Shown one piece after another: positions 1-8,794 of a DNA stretch of 49,773 bases. This stretch comes from Psychrobacter pasteurii. GTDB lineage: Bacteria; Pseudomonadota; Gammaproteobacteria; Pseudomonadales; Moraxellaceae. Made by a program: the position numbers and the translations under genes. How positions within the stretch are numbered: position 1 is the stretch's first letter; every line of letters begins with the position of its first letter. The stretch lies in NCBI RefSeq assembly GCF_900162815.1, contig NZ_FUGD01000060.1, forward strand, positions 1 to 49,773. The letters are read 5' to 3'. The notes below the pieces were generated by a model. The model saw only the letters and a program-made list of their open reading frames with translations. It ran no database searches and was not told the DNA's origin.

Positions 1-99
1 GTCCTTGCCTATAGTATGCTATGACTTTTATCTTAAAGTCTAGGTCGTAACGCATAAAAATACCCCATAAGTTGTGTCCAACTTATGGGGTTCAGTTCA
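1..99 (+). mobile_element. Right end of an IS3-family (IS150-like) insertion sequence, partial
   Basis: Positions 75-99 read TGTCCAACTTATGGGG followed by TTCAGTTCA. The reverse complement begins TGAACTGAACCCC and ends GTTGGACA, the form I know for IS150-group terminal inverted repeats, which start with TG. The CA at 98-99 would be the outer edge, so the element body lies to the left, outside the window. A short open frame ends at a stop at 41-43 and could be the tail of the transposase, but it is too short to identify. The element stops 47 bases beyond the miaB stop codon. Recognition of the repeat is from memory; the missing body prevents confirmation. Confidence 0.5.
63..90. terminator. 12-bp palindrome, possible bidirectional terminator
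   Basis: CCCCATAAGTTG (63-74) and CAACTTATGGGG (79-90) form a perfect 12-bp stem with loop TGTC. The right arm is part of the insertion-sequence terminal repeat. It lies just beyond the convergent miaB stop and could stop transcription leaving miaB, but there is no long T-run on that side. The hairpin is certain as sequence; a terminator role is inferred. Confidence 0.4.
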
Positions 100-146
100 G
101 AATCACTGGGCGCTTTTTATTCTATAAGCAGTTAACAGCTAGACAA

Positions 147-1634
147 TTAGCCTAAGATATCAACCAACTCACCACGTACCATGTGCGGGCTGACGTAATC
201 GTTAATTTTCACGGTCACAAATTTGCCCATCAGATCTTTTTTCTGTTGCTCAGTGGCTTTAAATAAGACTGAGCGGGTGTTGTCAGCGGTCCCTAATAGT
301 TGGTCTGGGTAGCGATCAGCCACTTCTTCAACCATCACGCGTAAGGTTTTGCCGACCATCTCTTCGGTTTTCTTTAGCGTTGAATCACGAATCACTTTTT
401 GAAAGATAGCCAAGCGCTCTTTTTTGGTCGCTAAGCTCACATCATCTGGTAATTCAGCAGCAGGCGTACCTGGACGCTTTGAATAAATAAAGCTATAAGA
501 GTGATCGAAATCTAAATCTTTGGCTAGATTTAGCGTATCTAGGAAGTCCTCTTCAGTCTCGCCTGGGAAACCAATAATAAAGTCACTAGATAGGTGCATA
601 TCTGGGCGAACTGCCATCAGCTTTTTGATCTGATTGATATACACATCAATAGTATGGTTGCGTTTCATCGCGGCTAAGATTTTATTAGAGCCACTTTGTA
701 CGGGTAGGTGTAGGTGCGATACCAGCTGTGGCAACTTAGCATAAGCCTCAATGATGTCATCAGTGAACTCTAAAGGATGACTGGTGGTGTAGCGGATACG
801 CTCGATACCGTCAACATGAGCCACATAGTGTAGTAACTCAGCAAAGCGGCAAATGCTGCCATCGTCTTTTTCACCGCGATAGCCGTTTACGTTTTGACCC
901 AATAGGGTAATTTCACGTACCCCTTGCTCCGCCAAGCTATCGATTTCAGCCAGTACATCGTCTAGTGGGCGAGACAACTCTTCACCGCGGGTGTAAGGCA
1001 CCACGCAGAATGAGCAGTATTTTGAACAGCCTTCCATGATAGAAACGAATGCACGGTAGCCTTCTACCTTTGGCTCAGGTAAGAAGTCAAATTTCTCGAT
1101 GCTTGGGAATGACACATCGACCGTACCAATACGGTCTTTGGGCTTAACATCACGCTGATGGGTCGACTTATCATAAAGCTCAGGCAATCTGTGTAAGGTT
1201 TGTGGACCGAACACCATGTCGACATAAGGGGCGCGCTTTTGGATATTATCGCCTTCTTGTGAGGCCACACAGCCACCCACACCAATGACTAGGTCTGGAT
1301 TGTCTTCTTTTAGCTTGCGCCAGCGGCCCAGCTCAGAGAATACTTTTTCTTGAGCTTTTTCACGGATAGAGCAGGTGTTCATCAACAGCACATCGGCTTC
1401 TTCGATATTGTTAGTGACCACCATGTCATGAGAGTCGCCCAGCACGTTACCCATTTTTTCTGAGTCATACACGTTCATCTGGCAGCCTTGGGTGGCAATA
1501 TAAACTTTCTTCTTTGCTGTTCCTGCAGGCTGATTGGCTTGAGCTAAGCTATCCACAGCTAGGGGTTCAGCTGAGTGTGAGTTATCCGCTGGTTGCTGAC
1601 GAATAGTTTTAGGGTCAAATAAAGTAGCACTCAT
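147..1634 (-). CDS. miaB: tRNA-2-methylthio-N6-dimethylallyladenosine synthase MiaB
   Basis: Radical-SAM methylthiotransferase that adds a 2-methylthio group to i6A37 of tRNAs reading UNN codons, using two iron-sulfur clusters. In the 495-residue protein starting MSATLFDPK, the N-terminal methylthiotransferase domain carries the auxiliary-cluster cysteines C51 (in TQGCQMN), C88 (NTCSIRE) and C122 (GVGGCVAS). The radical-SAM motif CSKYCSFC has C203, C207 and C210. A TRAM RNA-binding domain forms the C-terminus. The open frame continues 38 codons upstream, but that extension is hydrophobic and non-homologous, and a likely promoter lies at 1761-1788, so I use the ATG at 1632-1634. The first ~40 residues are a variable leader before the conserved domain. 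Confidence 0.95.
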   Translation of the reverse strand: MSATLFDPKTIRQQPADNSHSAEPLAVDSLAQANQPAGTAKKKVYIATQGCQMNVYDSEKMGNVLGDSHDMVVTNNIEEADVLLMNTCSIREKAQEKVFSELGRWRKLKEDNPDLVIGVGGCVASQEGDNIQKRAPYVDMVFGPQTLHRLPELYDKSTHQRDVKPKDRIGTVDVSFPSIEKFDFLPEPKVEGYRAFVSIMEGCSKYCSFCVVPYTRGEELSRPLDDVLAEIDSLAEQGVREITLLGQNVNGYRGEKDDGSICRFAELLHYVAHVDGIERIRYTTSHPLEFTDDIIEAYAKLPQLVSHLHLPVQSGSNKILAAMKRNHTIDVYINQIKKLMAVRPDMHLSSDFIIGFPGETEEDFLDTLNLAKDLDFDHSYSFIYSKRPGTPAAELPDDVSLATKKERLAIFQKVIRDSTLKKTEEMVGKTLRVMVEEVADRYPDQLLGTADNTRSVLFKATEQQKKDLMGKFVTVKINDYVSPHMVRGELVDILG

Positions 1635-1760
1635 ATTAAGCAGTCCAAGATGATAGTCAGTAAAAATTATCAAATATAGATAATAAAGAGGGTATAAGAC
1701 AGATACAGCGATAAAAATATCGGTAAGGGATGCCCATTTAAATGGCAATAATTGGACGTT

Positions 1761-1788
1761 ATTATAACATAAGCTAGTGGGGGTTGAA
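1761..1788 (-). promoter_or_regulatory. Likely sigma-70 promoter of miaB
   Basis: Read on the minus strand: -35 TTCAAC (1788-1783), 16-bp spacer, -10 TATAAT (1766-1761). The predicted start leaves a 5' leader of about 120 bases before the miaB ATG. Confidence 0.5.
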
Positions 1789-1872
1789 TGTTAAAGCTAT
1801 CAGATATAGAGTCGATTGTTAAAAAATTAAACTTTGTAAGCAAGCCTGCAACATCAGCTTACATAAAGCATT

Positions 1873-1900
1873 TTGGCTCACCCTGTTTGTTGCCTATAAT
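1873..1900 (+). promoter_or_regulatory. Likely sigma-70 promoter of slt
   Basis: -35 TTGGCT (1873-1878), 16-bp spacer and a perfect -10 TATAAT (1895-1900), about 60 bases upstream of the slt ATG. It is divergent from the miaB promoter. Confidence 0.55.
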
Positions 1901-1966
1901 CTAGACGAAGACGTGTTTTGATTTAATAAGCTAACTTTTAAATTTTTTAATAATAAGATTGTATCT

Positions 1967-4042
1967 ATGCTAAAAAAAACCTTTACTAATAAACTACCAA
2001 AACAGCTAAATACTACGATTAAAGCACGTGGTTTTGGGGCTAAGGCACCTATGGCTGTCTCCTTATTAGCCCTCATGGGTATGACCCAGTTTGCTTGTGC
2101 CCAGATCTCTTGGCCAGGCAGCAGCTCTAACTATAGCAATGACACCAGTATCAACTACTTTAATGAAGCCCTGGCAGCTGGTGAGCGCCGAGATTCAGGG
2201 GCTTTGTACCAGTATGAGCAAATGATGGGTAATGGCTTATTTGCTATGTATCCTGCTTACTGGCGCTTAAATAATGACATCTCTACCTTGCATCCCAACG
2301 TGGTAACCCAGTTTGCTAGCCAATATAGCGGCAGCGTTATGGCAGAGAAGCTGGCTGCAGACTATGCAGAAACCAAAGCTCAGTCTGGCGACTATAATGC
2401 CGTGCGCCAAGTGGCCAACTATGTTCACAATGCGGATGATAGTGAAAAATGTGCAGTGGCTTTAGGATTTAATAATGGCGGTGATGCCATGAGAGCAATG
2501 GCGCTAAAGCCAGATGTTTGGTTAACTACCAAAAAGCAGCCCGCTTTATGTAGCCAGCTTGCTACAGAAATGAATGGCAACCCGATGATTAATAACGCCG
2601 ACCGTAAACAGCGCTTGTTGCGTATGTTACGGGTGGGGAATACCGGCGACATCATGGCCTTAGCACAGTCACTAGGTACGCCTATTGCTTATAGTGAACT
2701 AAGTGAAATTCAATTAAATCCTGCTGGGTTTTTAACCCGCTTTGGCAATCAGCCCAATAGTGTAAAAAACCAGTACTTATACCTTTATGCCATTGGACGC
2801 ATCGCTGATAAGTCTTACCGTGAAGCGGCCATTCAAGTAGATTTCGACATTAAGCAAGATAACAATCGTCCGCAAAAACTAATTAATGAAGAGACTCGCC
2901 GTTATGCCTATCGTATCCTGGGCGTGAAGCGTATGTACTACAATACCGATGATGGCTTTAATGATGAAGCAATTACTTGGTTCCGTAACAGCTTGGGCGA
3001 ATCATTTAACTATGAAGAAGCGGAAGACTATGCCACCGCAGCCATTCGTTTTAGTCAGTGGAATGATTTAATTAACGCCATTGGCAGCATGGACAATGAG
3101 GTTCAAAAAGAAAATATCTGGCAGTATTGGTTAGCGCGTGCCTACGAGCAAGTTGGAGATGGCAATAAAAAAGCCTTGGCTCGTCAGATTTATCAGCGCT
3201 TGGCCAACAACAGTGATTATTACGGGTTTTTAGCTAAAGACAAAGTCAATCAACGCTTTAGTGCGGGCAGTACCGCTTTGCCTAATGTGGCAAGTAGTGA
3301 TACCAATCGTATGCTTAACGATCCTCACTTTGCCCGTGCCTTTGCTTTGTATAATGCAAATGCCAGCCGTACTTATGCCAACCGTGAATGGAACTGGGCG
3401 GTGAAAAAAGCGCGCGATAACAATGACAATAAGATGATTGTTGCAGCTTCTAAATATGCGCATGATATGGGCTGGCTAGACCGCTCTATTTATGCCATCG
3501 ATAGCACAGAGGGCTTAAATGCCTTTAGTTTATCGCATCCAATGCCGCATCAAAACGAAGTGGTTCGTTACAGCCGTCAAGTGGGTATTGATCCGGCTTG
3601 GGCGTATGGCATCATGCGCCAAGAAAGTCGCTTCGTTAGTACGGCACGCTCAGGTGTGGGTGCCAGTGGTCTAATGCAAATTATGCCAAATACTGCCAAA
3701 TATATTGCGCGTAACCTAGGCGAGACTTACAGTGCTAGCCGTGCCAATAATGGCGATACCAATATCCGTTATGGTACTTGGTATATGAGTGATATTATGG
3801 GTAAATTATATAATCAACCGGTACTGGCTACAGCAGGCTATAACGCTGGCCCTAATAAAGCTAAGCGTTGGCAACCTGTTTATGGCTCATTAGCTGCCGA
3901 CCAATATGTAGAAAGTATTGCATATCCTGAAACTCGTAACTATGTCAAACGAGTGATGGAAAACGCCACCATTTATAGCAGTTTATTAGGTGCTAACATG
4001 TCTATTTCACAGCGTATGGGCACCATTCCTGCCGGCTATTAA
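1967..4042 (+). CDS. slt: Soluble lytic murein transglycosylase
   Basis: Periplasmic enzyme that cleaves the MurNAc-GlcNAc bond of peptidoglycan with formation of 1,6-anhydro-MurNAc. The 691-residue product has a basic N-terminus and a hydrophobic segment (about 29-44) ending ACA before QISW, a probable signal-peptidase I site. A long alpha-helical superhelix region (about 60-520) follows, then the C-terminal goose-type lysozyme-like SLT domain. The catalytic glutamate is E553 in MRQESRF, followed by GASGLMQIMPNTA and AGYNAGPNKAKRW. Length is close to E. coli Slt70 plus a longer leader. ATG at 2051 is an alternative start but would remove the basic n-region of the signal peptide. Monocistronic, with its own promoter and terminator. 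Confidence 0.93.
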   Translation: MLKKTFTNKLPKQLNTTIKARGFGAKAPMAVSLLALMGMTQFACAQISWPGSSSNYSNDTSINYFNEALAAGERRDSGALYQYEQMMGNGLFAMYPAYWRLNNDISTLHPNVVTQFASQYSGSVMAEKLAADYAETKAQSGDYNAVRQVANYVHNADDSEKCAVALGFNNGGDAMRAMALKPDVWLTTKKQPALCSQLATEMNGNPMINNADRKQRLLRMLRVGNTGDIMALAQSLGTPIAYSELSEIQLNPAGFLTRFGNQPNSVKNQYLYLYAIGRIADKSYREAAIQVDFDIKQDNNRPQKLINEETRRYAYRILGVKRMYYNTDDGFNDEAITWFRNSLGESFNYEEAEDYATAAIRFSQWNDLINAIGSMDNEVQKENIWQYWLARAYEQVGDGNKKALARQIYQRLANNSDYYGFLAKDKVNQRFSAGSTALPNVASSDTNRMLNDPHFARAFALYNANASRTYANREWNWAVKKARDNNDNKMIVAASKYAHDMGWLDRSIYAIDSTEGLNAFSLSHPMPHQNEVVRYSRQVGIDPAWAYGIMRQESRFVSTARSGVGASGLMQIMPNTAKYIARNLGETYSASRANNGDTNIRYGTWYMSDIMGKLYNQPVLATAGYNAGPNKAKRWQPVYGSLAADQYVESIAYPETRNYVKRVMENATIYSSLLGANMSISQRMGTIPAGY

Positions 4043-4052
4043 TAATTAGAGT

Positions 4053-4091
4053 AGGGGATAGCAAGAGATAAATTGCTATCCCTTATTTTTT
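4053..4091 (+). terminator. Intrinsic terminator after slt
   Basis: GGGATAGCAA (4055-4064) pairs with TTGCTATCCC (4073-4082), followed by TTATTTTTTAT. It lies 12 bases after the slt stop. Confidence 0.8.
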
Positions 4092-4447
4092 ATAAATTTA
4101 CAGATAATTAGGTTTGAGCAAAATTTTGAAAGGTGCTACACTTTTACCGCATTAAAAATGTACACCGCTTTATAGAAGGCATTGTCAGCCTGCTACGATT
4201 TTTTTAATTGAATACTTGTGCTCTTATGATGATAAGTAATCAGTTCAAAGAGTCTTAGGTTAGGTTGACACTCTGGTAGTGATAGGATGCATTGTAGAGT
4301 GTGATTTGCAGCGGATGAAACAGCTGTTTAATTGGGCCCTGCTACATTTGGGCAAATGTGCCGTCACTTGCTAATGGTTGCCTATACATGACAGCTCTTG
4401 TCATAACCCAATGGAAAAAAACCTCACTAAATCTCTAGGAGAATTAA
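4092..4447. other. slt-mdh spacer, no gene seen
   Basis: Non-coding region expected to hold the mdh promoter. A TTGACA hexamer at 4265-4270 has no convincing -10 at 16-18 bp. A near-perfect palindrome ACATTTG-GG-CAAATGT (4344-4359), about 90 bases upstream of mdh, could be an operator. Neither is assigned with confidence. Confidence 0.4.
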
Positions 4448-5431
4448 ATGAAACAACCTGTTCGCGTTGCCGTTACTGGTGCTGCTGGTAATATTAGTTA
4501 TGCTATGCTGTTTCGTATTGCTTCAGGCGAAATGCTAGGTAAAGACCAGCCTGTAATCTTACAGCTTTTAGAAATCACACCAGCACTTGACGCCCTAAAA
4601 GGGGTTGTTATGGAGCTTGAAGATTGTGCCTTCCCATTATTAGCGGGTGTGGTACAAACTGATGATGCTACCGTTGCTTTCAAAGACGCAGACTACGCTT
4701 TATTAGTAGGTGCTCGTCCTCGTGGTCCTGGTATGGAGCGTAAAGACTTACTTGAAGCTAACGCTGCTATCTTCTCAGCTCAAGGTAAAGCTTTAAACGA
4801 AGTAGCTAGCCGTGATGTTAAAGTATTGGTTGTGGGCAACCCAGCTAACACTAACGCTTTAATCGCTCAGCGTAATGCTCCAGATTTAGATCCACGCAAC
4901 TTCACTGCTATGACTCGTCTAGACCACAACCGCGGTTTAGCTCAATTAGCTGAAGAGACCAACACTACTGTAAATGACATCAAAAAAATGATCATTTGGG
5001 GTAACCACTCATCAACTCAGTACCCAGATCTAACTGAGTGTACTGTTAACGGTAAGCCAGCTTTAGATCAAGTTGACCGTGACTGGTACGAAAACAGCTA
5101 CATCCCAAGCGTACAAAAACGTGGTGCAGCTATCATTGAAGCGCGTGGCGCCTCATCAGCTGCTTCTGCTGCTAACGCTGCTATCGCTCACATGCGTACT
5201 TGGGCTCTAGGTTCTGATGAGAACGATTGGGTTTCTATGGGCGTATACTCACAAGGTGAATACGGTATCGCTGAAGGCCTAATCTACTCGTACCCATGTA
5301 CTTGCAGCAACGGCGATTGGAAAATCGTTGAAGGCCTAGATACTTCATCTGAATTCTCACAAGAGAAGATGAAAGCGACTGAGCAAGAGCTTAGCGAAGA
5401 GCGTGATGCAGTTGAGCACCTACTTCCATAG
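4448..5431 (+). CDS. mdh: Malate dehydrogenase (NAD-dependent)
   Basis: TCA-cycle enzyme that interconverts malate and oxaloacetate with NAD+/NADH in the cytoplasm. The 327-residue protein has the Rossmann motif [10 protein letters not shown] (10-19), the substrate-loop arginines in [13 protein letters not shown] (88-100), the catalytic pair D159/H187 in [11 protein letters not shown] and [12 protein letters not shown], and normal family length. This is the cytosolic-type dehydrogenase form found in many proteobacteria rather than the shorter E. coli Mdh form. TAGGAGAA 5 bases before the ATG is a strong ribosome site. A strong terminator follows, so it is monocistronic. Confidence 0.97.
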   Translation: MKQPVRVAVTGAAGNISYAMLFRIASGEMLGKDQPVILQLLEITPALDALKGVVMELEDCAFPLLAGVVQTDDATVAFKDADYALLVGARPRGPGMERKDLLEANAAIFSAQGKALNEVASRDVKVLVVGNPANTNALIAQRNAPDLDPRNFTAMTRLDHNRGLAQLAEETNTTVNDIKKMIIWGNHSSTQYPDLTECTVNGKPALDQVDRDWYENSYIPSVQKRGAAIIEARGASSAASAANAAIAHMRTWALGSDENDWVSMGVYSQGEYGIAEGLIYSYPCTCSNGDWKIVEGLDTSSEFSQEKMKATEQELSEERDAVEHLLP

Positions 5432-5478
5432 TAGAGGCTTGATGGGTTTAAATTAATTTTTTAAATCCTTACTGCCAT

Positions 5479-5510
5479 AAAAAAAGCCTGCATTTTTGCA
5501 GGCTTTTTTG
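5479..5510 (+). terminator. Intrinsic terminator after mdh
   Basis: GCCTGCA (5486-5492), loop TTTT, TGCAGGC (5497-5503), flanked by A5 and T6 runs that extend the stem. Works in either orientation. Confidence 0.9.
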
Positions 5511-5740
5511 TCTTTTATTTTCATAAAAATTTGAGGCGATTGGATTAAGTCGACTGACCCAAATTGTTAGAACTTAAAAGCCTTATTATTAACACAATCG
5601 CAAAGCTTCTAAATACTTTTCGCACAATCTTATTAAGGGCTTTTGCTAGAATAAATGAGTACTAAGCTATTTAAGCTATTAGCGACAATAAATAATACAA
5701 ACTAAAAGCCAATAAATTTTTATTAAATAGAGGAAAAGCT
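5511..5740. other. mdh-DUF2789 spacer
   Basis: No open frame of note. TAGAAT near 5647 resembles a -10 for the following gene, but no clear -35 accompanies it. Confidence 0.3.
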
Positions 5741-5980
5741 ATGTTAGGTGAACCAGAATATACTATGAATGAACTTTTTGCTCAGTTGGGTCTAGAAAGC
5801 TCAGATGAAGCCATTGATAAATTCGTTGCTGAGCATTTATTAGACAAAGACACTTCATTAATTGAAGCTGATTTTTGGACCGATTCACAGCGTGCTTTCT
5901 TACAAGAAGAGTGGAAAAGAGATGCCGCTTGGGTTGAAGTTATTGATGAGCTAAATGTTCGCCTACACCCTACGGCCTAA
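5741..5980 (+). CDS. DUF2789 family protein
   Basis: Small acidic cytoplasmic protein of 79 residues. The pattern MNELFAQLGLESSDEAI, FIxxH-like region and FWTDSQRAFLQEEW matches the DUF2789 family of short proteins common in Acinetobacter, Psychrobacter and Pseudomonas; function unknown. It is predicted mostly helical, with no signal peptide or membrane segment. The ribosome site AGAGGAAAA precedes the ATG. A second ATG at codon 8 (MNELFA) is also possible and nearer the usual family start. Single gene between two terminators. Confidence 0.85.
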   Translation: MLGEPEYTMNELFAQLGLESSDEAIDKFVAEHLLDKDTSLIEADFWTDSQRAFLQEEWKRDAAWVEVIDELNVRLHPTA

Positions 5981-6058
5981 TTTTTGGTCAGTAACTATTT
6001 ATTCAGTAAGTTATTCAGTAGCTATTTGTATTAGTGAATAACTTATATTTGTGTATAC

Positions 6059-6090
6059 AAAAAGGCCTTCTAATTAGAAGACCTTTTTTA
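6059..6090. terminator. Bidirectional terminator between convergent genes
   Basis: GGCCTTCTAA (6064-6073) pairs with TTAGAAGACC (6074-6083) with one mismatch. It is flanked by A-run and T-run, so it can serve the DUF2789 gene on + and the lytic transglycosylase on -. Confidence 0.8.
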
Positions 6091-6134
6091 ATGCAGTTTT
6101 TAATATCAGCTTTTGGCTAAGATCTAGCTACCCA

Positions 6135-6992
6135 CTATTGTGTATAGCTGTTGCTAGTAGTCCCAAAAGAGGTCGAGCTAGCCGCATAGTTTTCAGCTGG
6201 ATAGCTAGGCTCTGAGGTGGCTGCGGCCACAGTATTAAACGAAGAGCTGCTGGTTTTATACAAGCTGTTATAACGATTAAGTACCCTTTGAACGTAGTTG
6301 CGAGTTTCTCTAAAAGGAGGAACCCCTCCGTATTTATCTACGTTACCTTCGCCTGCGTTATAGCCTGCTAAGATATGTTCAATTTTTCCGTTAAAGCGTC
6401 TGCTTAACCAAGCCACATATTTAGCAGCCCCTTCGATATTTTCTGAAGGGTTCCAAGCATTGACCACTGAGAAGCGGCGGGCAGTAGCTGGCATAAGCTG
6501 CATTAAGCCTTGAGCACCCACAGGAGAGCGAGCATTGGGGTTAAACGAGGATTCGGTGTGCATCATGGCTTTTAGTAATCCAGGGTCAATACCATGGCGT
6601 TTGGCCGACTCAAGGATGTAATGATCGTAGAGATTATTGCCAGACCCAATGCTACTGCTGTTTGAATTGCTTGGATTGGGGCTATTTGGCATATCACTAA
6701 AGCTTCTAGAGTTTAGCGTACTAAAGTAGCTAGGCTCTTGGATAGTTAAGGTGTTGGCCGTTGTTACATCTGCCCCTGAGTTTGGGTAGTAGTTAACTTT
6801 GACTTTCTTTGAGTATTTGTTGAAGTTACCAGAAGGATTCACATTGGTGAGGAGTACCTGACCAGAATCATCTTTATAAATGTACATATTTCCAGCATTT
6901 GCTGCCAATATGCTTGAAGAGATAATTATTGAACCGGCAACCAAACTGGCTGAACGAGTTAGAACTTTATTCAACAATTCAGTCATATTCAT
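6135..6992 (-). CDS. Lytic transglycosylase with DUF4124 and SLT domains
   Basis: Secreted peptidoglycan-cleaving enzyme of 285 residues. A signal peptide (about 1-33, hydrophobic 15-31) is followed by a DUF4124-like segment (MYIYKDDSGQVLLTN, 36-50), a Ser/Asn-rich linker (about 95-120) and a goose-lysozyme-like SLT domain (about 122-245). The catalytic glutamate is E147 in MMHTESSFNP, with AQGLMQLMPATA and AGYNAGEGNVDKYGG. The C-terminal ~40 residues are Ser/Ala/Thr rich. The ATG at 6992 or the one at 6986 could be used; neither has a strong ribosome site. It resembles small stand-alone SLT proteins rather than MltC/MltE. Confidence 0.88.
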   Translation of the reverse strand: MNMTELLNKVLTRSASLVAGSIIISSSILAANAGNMYIYKDDSGQVLLTNVNPSGNFNKYSKKVKVNYYPNSGADVTTANTLTIQEPSYFSTLNSRSFSDMPNSPNPSNSNSSSIGSGNNLYDHYILESAKRHGIDPGLLKAMMHTESSFNPNARSPVGAQGLMQLMPATARRFSVVNAWNPSENIEGAAKYVAWLSRRFNGKIEHILAGYNAGEGNVDKYGGVPPFRETRNYVQRVLNRYNSLYKTSSSSFNTVAAATSEPSYPAENYAASSTSFGTTSNSYTQ

Positions 6993-7381
6993 TATTCACT
7001 TATTTGAGGCTATACAATTTATATATTAGCAGGTTGTAATGTAGTAGTGGCTTACAGGTTTGCCGATAAGATAAGAGCAACTTATAAGCTTGCTTAAACT
7101 ATATAAACTACGATAAGACAACGTAATATAGCACTATTAAACATTTATATCTAACAGATAATCCCTTCTGTATCCGATAAACAGCAGTTCAGAAAGAATA
7201 AGAAATATTGTTACTGGAAGTAAGTTTTAAGCCAGTATGGTCTGTTTATTGTTAAGAAAAACAGTATCGTTTTATGATAACCCCTCTTATAGCAGTGCCG
7301 TATAGCGATGCAGTAAAAACCTAGATTTAAAACTTATAATTTACAGCCTTACTGATAATTTACTTAAAGTATGGCCAGCAA
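6993..7381. other. 389-base spacer between two minus-strand genes
   Basis: No open frame, tRNA or strong terminator. It should contain the promoter of the downstream lytic transglycosylase gene, but no hexamer pair stands out. Short AT-rich inverted repeats around 7072-7095 are weak. Confidence 0.3.
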
Positions 7382-8089
7382 TTAAAGTAAGGCCGCCAAA
7401 AATATGGGTACCCAAACTGCAGTAACTAAGCCATTAACCGCCAAACCAAATGCTGCATATCTGCCCGCAGTCTGACTGATTTGCCAAGCTTCTACAGTAC
7501 CAAAAGCGTGGGCAGCTAAGCCTAAAGCAAGCCCTTTGGCCCTATCATCTTGTACATTGCGGAATAGAGGTCTGGCTACCGCACCGCCGAGTAATCCTGA
7601 CACAATGATAATGAGGTTGGCTAATGCTAGAGGGGATTTGATAATTTCCGCCACGCTTAATCCAATCGGAGTGGTCACAGAACGGGTGGCAAAGGCCAAA
7701 ATTGTGTCATGGCTCAAGGATAAGGCATAAGCCATTCCCATAGGAAGTAAAGCCCCAACTAAGCTGGCTATTAATACAATAATAGACAGCTTTTTAATAG
7801 GCAATCCCTTTAGGTTCATCGTGGCCAAAGGAATGGCCAACAACACAGTCACGTAGCCCAAAAGAGGGTCAAATATGGGCTTAGCCACCGCATAGTAATG
7901 CTCATAGTCCCAGCTGAAAATAAATAAGAACACCAGTACCAACACCAAGGCGGTAATTACCATGGGTAGGCCGGCGATTCGTTTGGATAAAATGCGGGCC
8001 AACACGTGGGCTACCAAGGTCAGCATAAAAGCGGCAAATACCGTAAATAAAGTGGTGCCTTCAGGCATAAGTTGTAATAGATTCATCAC
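7382..8089 (-). CDS. LrgB/CidB (YohK) family inner-membrane protein
   Basis: Membrane protein of 235 residues with about seven hydrophobic segments. Family signatures are ATRSVTTPIGLSVAEII and GLALGLAAHAFGTVEAWQIS. LrgB/CidB proteins act with LrgA/CidA partners in holin/antiholin-like control of murein hydrolase activity or in export of small organic acids; which applies here is unknown. The start is GTG at 8087-8089 or the adjacent ATG at 8084-8086. The upstream gene stop TAA overlaps its ribosome site TAAGG, implying translational coupling to the lrgA-like gene 8 bases upstream. Confidence 0.88.
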   Translation of the reverse strand: MMNLLQLMPEGTTLFTVFAAFMLTLVAHVLARILSKRIAGLPMVITALVLVLVFLFIFSWDYEHYYAVAKPIFDPLLGYVTVLLAIPLATMNLKGLPIKKLSIIVLIASLVGALLPMGMAYALSLSHDTILAFATRSVTTPIGLSVAEIIKSPLALANLIIIVSGLLGGAVARPLFRNVQDDRAKGLALGLAAHAFGTVEAWQISQTAGRYAAFGLAVNGLVTAVWVPIFLAALL

Positions 8090-8097
8090 TTATCGCC

Positions 8098-8610
8098 TTA
8101 ATTATGAGTATCGTTAGAAGGGTTTGAGTTGGCCTTAGTAGAAGTTGGATCTTTTTCTACTGGGGTTATATCTTGATCAGTAGTGGCATTTTGCTCACCA
8201 TTTAGCCAGACGTTAGACAGTTTTGCCAGACCCCATAAAGGAATTAAAGTACTGATAACCAGAGTTAGCATAATTCCCCATAGCTCATCGCCTAGTCCAA
8301 AGATTAGTAAGCCTGCCCCAGCAGATACCGGCAAAAATGCGAAGCCACTGTCTACCAATAAAGTGTTACTGGCATTAGTAAGCCATTCTGGAACTCCGAT
8401 TGTAAAGCGCACCACCATCAGTAGGACAAAAAAAGCAATCATGCCCACAATATTGCCCGCACTGGCAAAGCCCAATGCCTGACAAACTAGCACTGCAGTT
8501 TCACGAATAACAATGACAATAGCTAGGGTTAAAAGAATGGCTATGGGAAGTGAAAGACTAGATCTGGGTTTCGACAACTGATTATTAGAAGAGTTTGAAG
8601 CGGTGGGCAT
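8098..8610 (-). CDS. LrgA/CidA family holin-like protein
   Basis: Inner-membrane protein of 170 residues with four hydrophobic segments (about 20-42, 48-70, 82-105 and 110-132). It also has a hydrophilic, Asn/Thr-rich C-terminal tail (about 135-170) longer than in typical 120-135 residue LrgA/CidA proteins. The order lrgA-lrgB and the 8-base gap match the family operon. AAGGA sits 6 bases before the ATG. Its role as antiholin or acid transporter accessory is inferred from the family only. Confidence 0.82.
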   Translation of the reverse strand: MPTASNSSNNQLSKPRSSLSLPIAILLTLAIVIVIRETAVLVCQALGFASAGNIVGMIAFFVLLMVVRFTIGVPEWLTNASNTLLVDSGFAFLPVSAGAGLLIFGLGDELWGIMLTLVISTLIPLWGLAKLSNVWLNGEQNATTDQDITPVEKDPTSTKANSNPSNDTHN

Positions 8611-8712
8611 GAGTCATCCTTAATAATCGAGACTAAAGCAAAGACAATAAGCTATGGAAGCTAGATTCTACCAAATCATATCAGTTAAAGGGGAAGCGTT
8701 AAGCAAATTTTA

Positions 8713-8746
8713 AACCAAAAAAAAGAGCCTTAAGGCCCTTTTTTAA
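8713..8746 (-). terminator. Intrinsic terminator after hflX
   Basis: On the minus strand an imperfect GGGCC-TTAA-GGCTC hairpin (within 8723-8739) is flanked by A6 and T8 runs. It lies about 50 bases past the hflX stop. Confidence 0.7.
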
Positions 8747-8794
8747 TAAAATTATGAGAATTGCTATAAATCGTTGTTATAAAACAAAGCTAAA

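Noticed and set aside
1635..1748. 38-codon N-terminal extension of miaB
   Set aside because: Hydrophobic, unlike MiaB starts, and lies in the likely 5' leader downstream of the miaB promoter; the ATG at 1634 fits better.
4265..4270. TTGACA upstream of mdh as a promoter
   Set aside because: No acceptable -10 hexamer at 16-18 bp spacing; left unassigned.
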